Assembly (NCBI GenBank): GCA_965140775.1
Contig: OZ223471.1
Span: 1,798,001 to 1,862,000 of the forward strand
Direction of reading: 5' to 3'
DNA length: 64,000 bases
Source of the DNA: UBA6244 sp965140775
Lineage (GTDB): Bacteria > Bacteroidota > Bacteroidia > Bacteroidales > F082
Part shown: positions 1 through 7,464 of the stretch, in pieces
How positions within the stretch are numbered: the first letter of the stretch is position 1
Layout: the number at the start of each line of letters is the position of its first letter
The notes under the pieces: model-generated
Database searches by the model: none
What the model was told of the DNA's origin: nothing
Seen by the model: the letters and a program-made list of their open reading frames with translations, nothing else
Program-made: the position numbers and the translations under genes

Positions 1-2
1 AA

Positions 3-137
3 CTACTTAATGAGGTAATCGATTATATGAGCGAGAATGTGAAAGAAGATAAGAAGAAATATGAATATTTTGTAGACAGTAATGCAGATATTGATATGCG
101 AAAAATCAATAATATCACCACACAACAAAAAATATAG
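3..137 (+). CDS. C-terminal end of a truncated gene, unknown product
   Basis: The reading frame is open from the left window edge and ends at a TAG at 135-137, giving the last 44 residues of a protein that begins outside the window. The peptide is hydrophilic and rich in Lys, Glu, Asp and Asn, with one VDSNADID stretch, as expected for a soluble C-terminus. No domain can be recognised from so short a piece. The opposite strand is also open here, but its peptide is hydrophobic and low in complexity and looks like a shadow. Base composition is AT-rich, like the next 3 kb. Confidence 0.5.
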   Translation, partial: LLNEVIDYMSENVKEDKKKYEYFVDSNADIDMRKINNITTQQKI

Positions 138-192
138 TACATTTAGCATAAAGTGCCAAATTTGAACGACATAAAATTTATTAAGCAGCTTG

Positions 193-223
193 GTAACTTG
201 AAAAGTAGGAGTTTTAAATTGCC
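193..223 (+). repeat. 31-nt direct repeat, copy 1
   Basis: This copy starts GTAACTTGAAAAGTAG. It matches 2015-2045 at 26 of 31 positions, without gaps. It ends 58 nt before the ATG of the secreted protein at 281; the other copy ends 64 nt before the ATG of rsgA. The similar spacing suggests a shared 5' regulatory element or a common insertion-derived leader. Function is unknown. Confidence 0.6.
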
Positions 224-280
224 CTACGTTTCTTATCGCCAACCGATGTAAGCTATTTTGAAAAACTACAATAATCGATA

Positions 281-1633
281 ATGAACCCGTCTAATTCGAC
301 AAACAGAACGTATCTGAAGATATTTCTACTACTTAATTTACTTTGTTTTGCGGCATTTATTTCCCATGCGCAGGACAATCTTGTTATTTATGGGAAAATT
401 GGAAATCAGGTAACCGGTATCCCGATTGAAGGCGTAAACATCAGATTACAAGACACCTATGTCGGAGCGTCTACCAACTTCCAAGGTGTTTTTGAATTAA
501 AGGTAAGTAGCTTTCCTGCAACTCTTATTATTACTCATATTGGTTATTCTGGACAGCAAATTATTGTAGCGCAACCTCAGACTGATACAGTGAGTGTTTT
601 GCTAAGCCCGAGAATGATCACCTTAGGTGAAACGGAAATAACAGCTGAAAATCAAAAGGTTTTTAAAGGAAAAGAACAAGAAATAATCGATTATGAATTT
701 CAGGGTACGAACCTGCTTATTCTATCATACAACGTTAAAAAGAACTGCAATGAATTAATTTTGACAGATGAGCATTTCGACACAATACAAATTCAGGATA
801 TTTCCTATTTAAAGAATCCTAAACGACTTTTTAAAGACTGTACAGGCGGTTGTCATGTATTAACAAATGATTCAGCATATCAGGTATATTTCGACAATCA
901 ATCAATCCAACTAATTTACCCAATCAATTTAGATAAATTCTTCCTTATACTCGGTGACTGTTTATTCGAGACCAGTACCCATGTCGCTTTTGAGAGAAAA
1001 TCAAATAATACACCCAGTAAAGATTATGCCGCACGCGATGTTTCTGACTTACCATCTTTGAGTTCCGGAAATGAAAAATGGAACCACCTATTTTATTTAA
1101 TCAATAAAAACACCCATGTGACAACAATCTTAAACCATGTCTATGAGTGGAAAAAAAAGAGGGATGCTTTTGATCATGCATTATTTGTTGCTCCTGGTTC
1201 GCAAAGAAGTTTTGGTGACATACTTAGGTTTTCAGAAATGGTTTACTATAAGCCTGCTTTTCAGACGCTTAAACTGCTTAACGATACAATTTACTATTTC
1301 AATCATTTAGAATCACGAATTGATGTTTATTCTGACAGCATTGTTCTAATCGATACGGTTCATATTGATTACCATAACTTACAAAACTGGAAGCAAGTAA
1401 TAATTACTGATGAAGTGAAGAACAAAGCGTATACTGTTTTTGCGATTGGAGCTAAATATTCGGTTAACGAAATCAACCTACATAATGGATCACAGAAAGA
1501 AATCTGTAGAATTGAAAAACTGTTTCCAAATAAAATCAGAATAAATAATGGCTACTTGTACTTTTTATATAATGATCTGAACAATGCATATGGTAGAAAG
1601 CAACTGTACCAGTTAGAATTATCAATCTATTAG
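281..1633 (+). CDS. secreted protein with carboxypeptidase-regulatory-like domain
   Basis: A 450-residue protein with an N-terminal signal peptide (hydrophobic stretch about residues 13-30, ending SHAQ). Residues about 35-115 form a carboxypeptidase-regulatory-like (CarboxypepD_reg) beta-sandwich, with the usual VTGIPIEGVNIR and FQGVFEL segments and a THIGY motif. In Bacteroidota this domain often begins TonB-dependent receptors, but here it is followed by about 330 residues with no plug or barrel signature, so it is not a receptor. The remainder is beta-rich (many aromatic and Asp/Asn residues) and may form a propeller-like sensor or surface domain; this is inference. The gene is AT-rich and stands alone, with long non-coding sequence on both sides. 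Confidence 0.7.
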   Translation: MNPSNSTNRTYLKIFLLLNLLCFAAFISHAQDNLVIYGKIGNQVTGIPIEGVNIRLQDTYVGASTNFQGVFELKVSSFPATLIITHIGYSGQQIIVAQPQTDTVSVLLSPRMITLGETEITAENQKVFKGKEQEIIDYEFQGTNLLILSYNVKKNCNELILTDEHFDTIQIQDISYLKNPKRLFKDCTGGCHVLTNDSAYQVYFDNQSIQLIYPINLDKFFLILGDCLFETSTHVAFERKSNNTPSKDYAARDVSDLPSLSSGNEKWNHLFYLINKNTHVTTILNHVYEWKKKRDAFDHALFVAPGSQRSFGDILRFSEMVYYKPAFQTLKLLNDTIYYFNHLESRIDVYSDSIVLIDTVHIDYHNLQNWKQVIITDEVKNKAYTVFAIGAKYSVNEINLHNGSQKEICRIEKLFPNKIRINNGYLYFLYNDLNNAYGRKQLYQLELSIY

Positions 1634-2108
1634 TTTGATTGACGATACGAACTAAATGAATATCAGTGAAATAATAATAAACTGTTTACAATAAATAGAG
1701 GGCTCTGAACAGCACCCTGCGCGCAGTCCCGCATTCGCAGCATTGAACTATTTTCGACAAACTCATTGCATCGCATCCGTCGGACGTCGGATGATGCACT
1801 TAATGAAACTAAGGGTTGTTTCTTGCTTGTGTGTTGTTGATTATTCAAATCACGAGGAATTTACGGGTGATAAAATGCCTATCATGTGTAAGAATGCCTA
1901 CCTTTGGTTCGATATTTTTTTGCTAACCGCCGGAGGCGAATTTATTTCACCAAATTACAGTGCATTTGATATATAGTGTAGAAAATGAATAATATAGCAA
2001 TTGAAATCATGGTTGTAACTTGAAAAGTAGAAGCCGTAAAATGCCAAATGCCACTATTCAAACCGTTGTTCTTATTACAACAAGATATCCCACAAAATTG
2101 AAAATAGC
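1634..2108. other. 475-nt intergenic region with several palindromes
   Basis: I see no convincing gene here. The stretch holds a perfect 10-bp palindrome CTGCGCGCAG at 1717-1726, and an imperfect hairpin at about 1768-1797 in which TGCATC(GC)ATCCG pairs with CGGATGATGCA except for a two-base bulge. A short CGCC/GGCG hairpin lies near 1927-1941, and the second copy of the 31-nt repeat is at 2015-2045. The GC-rich palindromes stand out against the AT-rich surroundings. Confidence 0.5.
2015..2045 (+). repeat. 31-nt direct repeat, copy 2
   Basis: This is the second copy of the element at 193-223. The first 16 bases are identical, and five substitutions lie in the second half. It ends 64 nt upstream of the rsgA start codon. 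Confidence 0.6.
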
Positions 2109-3188
2109 ATGACAATAGAAGATTTAGGATATAATGACACTTTCGATAAATTAAGAAAAGAAAAGAATCTTGGGGATTTTGAAATTGGACGAATAATAGC
2201 CGAACACAAGGAAAGGTATATTGTTAAGAACGAGAAGGGGGAATTTGAAGCTGAGATTACGGGAAACCTTAGGTTCACCGCTAGAAGTCGTGAAGACTTT
2301 CCTGCTGTGGGAGATTGGGTTTCGTTATTAAATTGTGATGCTGATTTGGTCATCATTCATAGCGTTATCCCGCGAATATCAACCCTTTCGAGACAAGCAG
2401 TCGGGAAGTTTGGTGAAGCGCAAATAATTGCAGCCAACATAGATTTTGCCCTTTTGGTTCAAGCCGTGGATAGAGATTTTAATATAAATCGACTTGAACG
2501 ATATTTAACCATTTGTTATTCTTCAAAAGTAAGTCCCATTATTGTTCTCACCAAAACCGATTTGATTGAACCTCAAAACCTAAACGAAATAGTTGAAAAT
2601 ATTCAACAACGGATAAAGAATATTCCAATTCTCGCCATCAGCAACGAAACGAAAAGCGGTTATGACTCCATAAGAGGATTAATGGAAAGAGGAAAGACCT
2701 ATTGCCTACTTGGCTCTTCGGGTGTGGGTAAATCAACATTGATGAACAACCTGTCGGGCAAGAACATCATGAAAACAAATGCTATAAGTAAAAGCACAAA
2801 TAAAGGCAGGCATATTACCAGTCACCGGGAATTAACCATTTTAGAAAGTGGAGGAATACTTATTGATAATCCTGGCATGAGAGAAATTGGAATTATTGAT
2901 TCCGCAGATGGACTAGAAAATACTTTTGATCAAATTTTCAGTTTTTCACAGAAATGTAAATTTGCAGATTGCACCCACACCAATGAGATTGGTTGTGCTG
3001 TAATTGAAGCAGTTGACCGGGGCGAGATTGATCGTAAATCCTATGAGAATTTTTTGAAAATGGAAAGGGAGAAAGACCATTTCGACCTTACTGTTGCAGA
3101 AAAAAGGAAAAAAGAAAAATCATTCGGAAAAATGGTAAAGAACTTTAAAACTGACATTCGGAAAATAAGTACTAAGCACAATAAATAG
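2109..3188 (+). CDS. rsgA: ribosome small subunit-dependent GTPase A, long form
   Basis: RsgA (YjeQ) is a circularly permuted GTPase that helps late maturation of the 30S subunit. The permuted order is visible: an OB-fold-like N-terminal part (about 40-110), then the G4 motif LTKTD (about 155), then the G1 P-loop GSSGVGKS at residue 202, a G2-like segment around GRHIT, and G3 DNPG (about 256). The C-terminal zinc knuckle CKFADCTH...C follows at about 292-305. At 359 residues it belongs to the longer RsgA form with an N-terminal extension, rather than the form of about 300 residues common as the housekeeping copy. It sits in an AT-rich segment with no ribosome-related neighbour, so it may be a second, acquired copy; that cannot be settled from this window. 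Confidence 0.9.
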   Translation: MTIEDLGYNDTFDKLRKEKNLGDFEIGRIIAEHKERYIVKNEKGEFEAEITGNLRFTARSREDFPAVGDWVSLLNCDADLVIIHSVIPRISTLSRQAVGKFGEAQIIAANIDFALLVQAVDRDFNINRLERYLTICYSSKVSPIIVLTKTDLIEPQNLNEIVENIQQRIKNIPILAISNETKSGYDSIRGLMERGKTYCLLGSSGVGKSTLMNNLSGKNIMKTNAISKSTNKGRHITSHRELTILESGGILIDNPGMREIGIIDSADGLENTFDQIFSFSQKCKFADCTHTNEIGCAVIEAVDRGEIDRKSYENFLKMEREKDHFDLTVAEKRKKEKSFGKMVKNFKTDIRKISTKHNK

Positions 3189-3348
3189 AGCACTGACGGC
3201 GCATGCCACCAAGCAAGCTAACATGTTCTTGTCCTTCTTCGGTACGTGCAACATGAATAACCTGAACCCAACCACATGACTCAGGAAAGTACTCCGGGTC
3301 ATTCCTGATTATCCCGCCAATAAATTGATACACCTGTTCCTGTAAAAT
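3172..3348 (-). pseudogene. possible IS200-like transposase fragment (relic)
   Basis: A stop-to-stop frame on the minus strand reads about 58 residues with a natural composition. It includes QVYQFIGGIIRN, which resembles the conserved region of IS200/IS605-type Y1 transposases just before their His-hydrophobic-His motif. There is no good start codon, no HUH motif and no catalytic Tyr, and the fragment runs 17 nt into the end of rsgA, so it cannot be an intact gene. It could be a decayed mobile-element scar, or chance. Confidence 0.25.
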
Positions 3349-3418
3349 TTACAGCTCTAGCCTGGTAATGGCATGGGTGTGGTTGGTTAGTTGGATACTT
3401 TTTTTTGGCATCAAATTA

Positions 3419-5032
3419 TTATTGTTTCTTCGATTTTTTTTCGTCCTTTGTTTTTTCAGGTGATTGGTAATAACCCGCTCTGCTGAGCAAGTGGTCCAAA
3501 TTGGCGATGCCATAAACCATGATGGCGGTGGCAATGGCGGCTTGTTCCTGATATTCGGGAATACTTTTAGTGTACAAGTCGCGTTCGGTATGCCAGATTT
3601 CTCCGTAATTGAAGTTATACCCTTTGGGGTCTTGGCAGTTGAAACCGATGGTCGGCACACCTGCCACGGCAAAGGGACCGCTGTCGGTGCCCCAGGGCTT
3701 GGTTGGCTTTTCGCGTGGTTCACGGGTTTCGACGGAAAAGGGAAAATCGGGGTTCACCAGGTTGATGGGGGCACATATTTCCTCGAAATCGGCCCTCATG
3801 GCGTCGGGAACACTCACGCTCACCGGAACGGTGGGGCCTCCGTCGCGGTTCACCATATTGGATATTTTTGCTAATTTTTCCGGATGGTTGTCCACCCAAA
3901 ACTGCGAGCCCAACAAACCAAATTCTTCACCTGCCCACAAAATGGCCAGAATGGTTCGTTTGGGTTTGCCTCCGGCTTCCATGATCATGCGGGCTGCTTC
4001 GATGGTTACGGATGCGCCTGAGCCATCGTCCACACCACCGGTGGCCACATCATAAGCATCCAAATGGCCGCTCATGATGACGTACTCATCCGGAAATTCC
4101 GTCCCGGGAATGATGCCAATCACGCTGTGATAGGGTACCGGTCCCAGTTTAAAATGGTTTCTGATATCGAATTCCAGTTGGAAATAGCGGCGTTCTTCGG
4201 CCATCTGGCGGATAACCCGGTATTGGTGCTCATCCAGTTTGATGTCGGGAACCGTCGGAAGGGTTTCGAAGGTCATGTCCATGATGTTTTTTCGGTCGTA
4301 TAACACACGGATGGGGGTTTTCGCCGACTGAACAATCCCCAGAATTCCGGCTTCGCGCATTTCTTTGTAAAACAATGCCGGTTCTTCAATCAGGGGAATC
4401 TCCTCTTTTTGCGCAATTTTTGTGCCTTTGTTGTTTCTGTTTTCCTTTCTGATTTCCTTGTTTTTCTCTGCAATTGCTTCGTTTTCTTTTTTAATGGAAT
4501 CGCGGAGGATGTCGCCCTTTTCGGAGTAATCGATTGGCCAGCCGGTACTTTCTCCCTCGATGAGCACCCAAGCACCTTTCAGGGCGCCTTTCATGCGGTC
4601 GAATTCCGCCTGATTTTTGGGTTCGATGAGCACATGCCCCCGCTGAACGCCTTTGGTGCCTGAAGTGTACGACGGCGTGGCAAAATGCAGGGTCATGCCT
4701 TCGTCGGACAACATACGTCCGAACCAGGGACCGCGGTTGAAGCCAACGGGCAGTTGCCCGGCCTCTTCCATCACCACATCCATGCCCCACGACATGAACT
4801 GATTGGCCACCCAAAAGGCCGCGTTATCGTAGGCATCTGAGCCAATGGGTCGGCCGCCGAAGCGATTACAAAGCACATCCAACTGGTGCATGGTTTGGTT
4901 GTCGGTTTGGGCAATTTCAATCATTTTGGTGATCACCGGATCGTTGGTGACCTGATTGGATTTCTGATCCTGAGCATTTCCCGAAAGGGAGCTCGCCAAA
5001 ACTAAAAGCAGGAGGGAGGTAATGAATTTCAT
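3419..5032 (-). CDS. secreted M28 family zinc peptidase
   Basis: A 537-residue exported aminopeptidase/carboxypeptidase-Q-like enzyme of family M28. A signal peptide (residues 1-20, ending GNAQ) marks the start. The middle carries a PA-type insertion (about 120-250, with an unusual Lys/Glu-rich segment near 180-205). The M28 catalytic core begins around 310 and shows the co-catalytic zinc ligands in SGHLDAYD and GGVDDGSGA and the catalytic Glu-Glu pair in WAGEEFGLLG. A late metal ligand is expected near the IWHTERD segment. The protein ends in a Lys-rich tail. It is the last gene of a minus-strand group with the racemase and the DMT exporter, 22 nt downstream of the racemase. It probably degrades peptides in the periplasm. 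Confidence 0.88.
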   Translation of the reverse strand: MKFITSLLLLVLASSLSGNAQDQKSNQVTNDPVITKMIEIAQTDNQTMHQLDVLCNRFGGRPIGSDAYDNAAFWVANQFMSWGMDVVMEEAGQLPVGFNRGPWFGRMLSDEGMTLHFATPSYTSGTKGVQRGHVLIEPKNQAEFDRMKGALKGAWVLIEGESTGWPIDYSEKGDILRDSIKKENEAIAEKNKEIRKENRNNKGTKIAQKEEIPLIEEPALFYKEMREAGILGIVQSAKTPIRVLYDRKNIMDMTFETLPTVPDIKLDEHQYRVIRQMAEERRYFQLEFDIRNHFKLGPVPYHSVIGIIPGTEFPDEYVIMSGHLDAYDVATGGVDDGSGASVTIEAARMIMEAGGKPKRTILAILWAGEEFGLLGSQFWVDNHPEKLAKISNMVNRDGGPTVPVSVSVPDAMRADFEEICAPINLVNPDFPFSVETREPREKPTKPWGTDSGPFAVAGVPTIGFNCQDPKGYNFNYGEIWHTERDLYTKSIPEYQEQAAIATAIMVYGIANLDHLLSRAGYYQSPEKTKDEKKSKKQ

Positions 5033-5054
5033 GCGTGATGAGTGGTGTTAAATA

Positions 5055-5750
5055 TTAATTATTGATAGCCCATTCCACGGCTTTTTCAGCGTGAATGGTG
5101 GTGGTGTCGAAAACCGGAATTTCCACGTCGGTGGATTGAATGAGGAGGGGTATCTCGGTGCAACCCAGAATGACGCCTTGTGCCCCTCGCTTGGTCAGCT
5201 CTTGAATGATTTGTTTGAATACATCACGGCTTTCATCGAGGATTTTGCCCTGAACCAATTCTTCGTAAATAATACGATGTACCTGACGGCGGTCGTTTTC
5301 ACCCGGAACGATCACTTCAATACCAAAATGGTCAGTGATATATTTTTTGTAAAAATCCTTTTCCATGGTAAATTTTGTTCCCAAAAGGGCCACCTTGGTC
5401 AGGTTTTGCTCTGCTATGGCCATTCCTGTGGCTTCGGCAATGTGCAAAAAAGGGATGGAAATATGTGCCACGATGGCTTCGCTGCACAGGTGCATGGTGT
5501 TGGTGCAAAGCACCACCAGGTCGGCTCCGGCTGCTTCGAGTTGTTGGGCGGCTTGCACCATCAATCCATCGAGGGTGGCCCAATCGCCCTGGTGCTGGAG
5601 TTTCTCAATTTCTGCAAAATCAACCGTTACCATGATGCTTTTACATGAATGGAATCCACCAAGTAATTGCCTTACTTTCAGGTTGATGAGTTCGTAATAC
5701 ACAACGGATGATTCCCAGCTCATTCCGCCAATTAACCCGATGGTTTTCAT
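5055..5750 (-). CDS. aspartate/glutamate racemase family protein
   Basis: A PLP-independent racemase of the Asp/Glu/hydantoin racemase superfamily, 231 residues. I place the start at the ATG at 5750, because it opens directly with MKTIGLIGGMSWESS, the canonical N-terminus; a longer frame upstream has no family similarity. Both catalytic cysteines are visible, in VLCTNTMH and in ILGCTEIPLL, forming the two-base mechanism that removes the alpha-proton from opposite faces. This matches the YgeA/aspartate racemase branch rather than MurI. The gene lies between an M28 peptidase and a DMT transporter on the same strand, which would suit D-amino-acid or peptide metabolism; the substrate cannot be read from sequence. 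Confidence 0.85.
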   Translation of the reverse strand: MKTIGLIGGMSWESSVVYYELINLKVRQLLGGFHSCKSIMVTVDFAEIEKLQHQGDWATLDGLMVQAAQQLEAAGADLVVLCTNTMHLCSEAIVAHISIPFLHIAEATGMAIAEQNLTKVALLGTKFTMEKDFYKKYITDHFGIEVIVPGENDRRQVHRIIYEELVQGKILDESRDVFKQIIQELTKRGAQGVILGCTEIPLLIQSTDVEIPVFDTTTIHAEKAVEWAINN

Positions 5751-5880
5751 GTTGGGTAGTTTTACTTCGTACTTTTGTTTAACGACCTCCAAATATAGGG
5801 CAATATCCATTACCACGGCCATTAAAAAGCCGGACAATGTTGGTTGCCGAACAGGTGAAAGTTGAGATCAGGAAAATTCC

Positions 5881-6777
5881 TCAGATAAAAAACATGGCCA
5901 CACCGGCCACGCTAATCACGGCGCCGATGATTTCTTTCAAAGTAACTTTTTGTTTAAACAAAAAATAGGAAGGGGCAATGATAATCACCGGAACGATGGC
6001 CATCAGGGTTGCGGCAACTCCGGCCGGGGCGTGTTGAATGGCGATCATGGAAAAAGTAACTCCCAGAAATGGACCAAAAAACGATCCGATGGCAATTCCG
6101 CCCATGGGCCTTTTCTGAATGAGTGTAACCCGCACCTGACGCCATTTGCCGAGTATGGTGATCAAAAATGCAAAACCGGCCATGCCGGCAATAATTCTGA
6201 TTTGTGTGGCGGCAAGTGGGTCGTAATCGCCCATGCCCAACTTGCTCAATACCAGTCCTCCGGCTTGTCCCATGGCTCCCAAAAAAGCAAAAATCAGTCC
6301 CTTGGCGGGATAGTTAAACGAAACCCTTTTGCCTTTGACGGGTTTGCCCAAAATAGTGAGGGTAATGCCAAAAATCACCAGCATCATCCCCAACCAACTA
6401 TTACGTGACAGCGATTCACCCAGAACAAAATAACTGAGTATGGCGGTGGCAGGTGGCGCCAATGTCATGATGAGCATAGCCACCCGCGAACCAATGGTGG
6501 TGTAGGAAGCGAACAGAAACAGGTCGCCCAACACAAAGCCGATGAGTCCAGAAACAGAAAGCCATAACCAGGCACCCGACGTGGCATCGGTGGGCAAAAA
6601 CATACCTCTGGTAAAATAGGTTACACCCCCAACCAGAAAAAAGGCGGTGGTCAACCGAATGATGTTCACCGGATAGGTTCCTACTTTTTTGGTGGCAAAT
6701 TCGAATGCCAGAGCAGTGATGGTCCAAAAAACTGCCGTGATCAGGGCTGCGATTTCGCCGTAATAGGTCGCTATCAT
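5881..6777 (-). CDS. EamA/DMT family transporter
   Basis: A 298-residue inner-membrane protein with about ten hydrophobic helices arranged as two tandem EamA halves (about 5-140 and 155-298), each with the glycine-rich helix pairs of the drug/metabolite transporter superfamily. Family members export or import small metabolites, including amino acids; the substrate here is unknown. The C-terminus runs to a final phenylalanine-rich helix. It lies 130 nt upstream of the racemase on the same strand and could be co-transcribed with the racemase and the M28 peptidase. A second, only distantly similar EamA protein is encoded at 33644-34546. Confidence 0.85.
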   Translation of the reverse strand: MIATYYGEIAALITAVFWTITALAFEFATKKVGTYPVNIIRLTTAFFLVGGVTYFTRGMFLPTDATSGAWLWLSVSGLIGFVLGDLFLFASYTTIGSRVAMLIMTLAPPATAILSYFVLGESLSRNSWLGMMLVIFGITLTILGKPVKGKRVSFNYPAKGLIFAFLGAMGQAGGLVLSKLGMGDYDPLAATQIRIIAGMAGFAFLITILGKWRQVRVTLIQKRPMGGIAIGSFFGPFLGVTFSMIAIQHAPAGVAATLMAIVPVIIIAPSYFLFKQKVTLKEIIGAVISVAGVAMFFI

Positions 6778-6903
6778 GAGGTTGGTTTTGAGCGTGCAAA
6801 TGTAGGCGATTTTGTCATTGGAAAAGAACGGTTCGCACTGATGCGATTCTACTATTTGTAAACGTTTCTAATTCAGGCATCAGACTGTTTGTCAGGAATT
6901 CAC

Positions 6904-6911
6904 TATTTTTG
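6904..6911 (+). promoter_or_regulatory. Bacteroidota -7 box for the OsmC gene
   Basis: TATTTTTG matches the Bacteroidota TAnnTTTG box and lies 19 nt before the ATG at 6931. A TTTG stands at 6888-6891, but its 12-nt spacing is shorter than usual, so only the -7 box is claimed. Confidence 0.5.
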
Positions 6912-6930
6912 CAAAAAAATAATTAATCCT

Positions 6931-7344
6931 ATGAGCGAAAAAATAAATGTAACCTGGAGTGGCGAAATGGCTTTCGAGGCTGAGGTAAACGATTTTAAGA
7001 TAAAACTGGATGCCGAAGAACGCGTGGGTGGTAAAAATGGCGGACCACGTCCCAAGCCATTAACCCTCGTGTCGTTGGGTGGTTGCACCGGAATGGATGT
7101 GATTTCCATTTTGGCCAAGATGCGTGTAGTTCCCGATGCCTTTGATGTGCAGATTTCCGGTGAGCTTACCGAAGAACATCCCAAATACTACCACAAAATT
7201 CATATTGTGTATAAATTTAAGGGCAACGACCTGCCCATGGACAAACTGGAGAAAGCTGTCACCCTGTCGCAGGACCGCTATTGCGGCGTGAGCGAAATGT
7301 TGCGCAGGGCAGCTACCCTTACCCATGAAATCGTGATTGAATAA
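6931..7344 (+). CDS. OsmC family peroxiredoxin-like protein
   Basis: A 137-residue OsmC/Ohr-fold protein, likely cytoplasmic. The start at 6931 is chosen because MSEKINV fits the family and follows a -7 box; the extra upstream codons do not. The two conserved cysteines of the family are present, in GGCTGMDV (about residue 52) and DRYCGVSEM (about 116). In Ohr/OsmC they form the peroxide-reducing pair. The overall pattern is closest to the YhfA-like branch, whose role in hydroperoxide detoxification is less certain. The gene is monocistronic, ending at a strong rho-independent terminator 23 nt after the stop codon. Confidence 0.85.
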   Translation: MSEKINVTWSGEMAFEAEVNDFKIKLDAEERVGGKNGGPRPKPLTLVSLGGCTGMDVISILAKMRVVPDAFDVQISGELTEEHPKYYHKIHIVYKFKGNDLPMDKLEKAVTLSQDRYCGVSEMLRRAATLTHEIVIE

Positions 7345-7366
7345 TCCTGGTACTATCCTATCAAAG

Positions 7367-7395
7367 AAACCTGTCGCCTGCGGCAGGTTTTTTTT
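7367..7395 (+). terminator. rho-independent terminator after the OsmC gene
   Basis: AAACCTG at 7367-7373 pairs with CAGGTTT at 7384-7390, with further CGC/GCG pairing inside. The hairpin runs straight into a T tract that ends at 7395. Confidence 0.85.
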
Positions 7396-7464
7396 GTGTG
7401 CGGTCTTTTCTGTGAATTTACTAAATTGTTTACCTTTAACCCTGTTTTATCAAAACTTATCAAG

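Noticed and set aside
3..242. A 79-codon minus-strand frame at the left edge
   Set aside because: It is hydrophobic, low in complexity and antisense to a more protein-like plus-strand frame that ends at 137.
1743..1976. A 77-codon frame in the intergenic region before rsgA
   Set aside because: Composition is not protein-like (Cys/Met/His-rich), it has no family similarity and it spans the palindromes; I treat the region as non-coding.
1634..2108. Integron attC sites flanking the 281-1633 gene
   Set aside because: One bulged hairpin is reminiscent of attC, but I could not find the paired RYYYAAC and GTTRRRY core sites, and no integrase is present.
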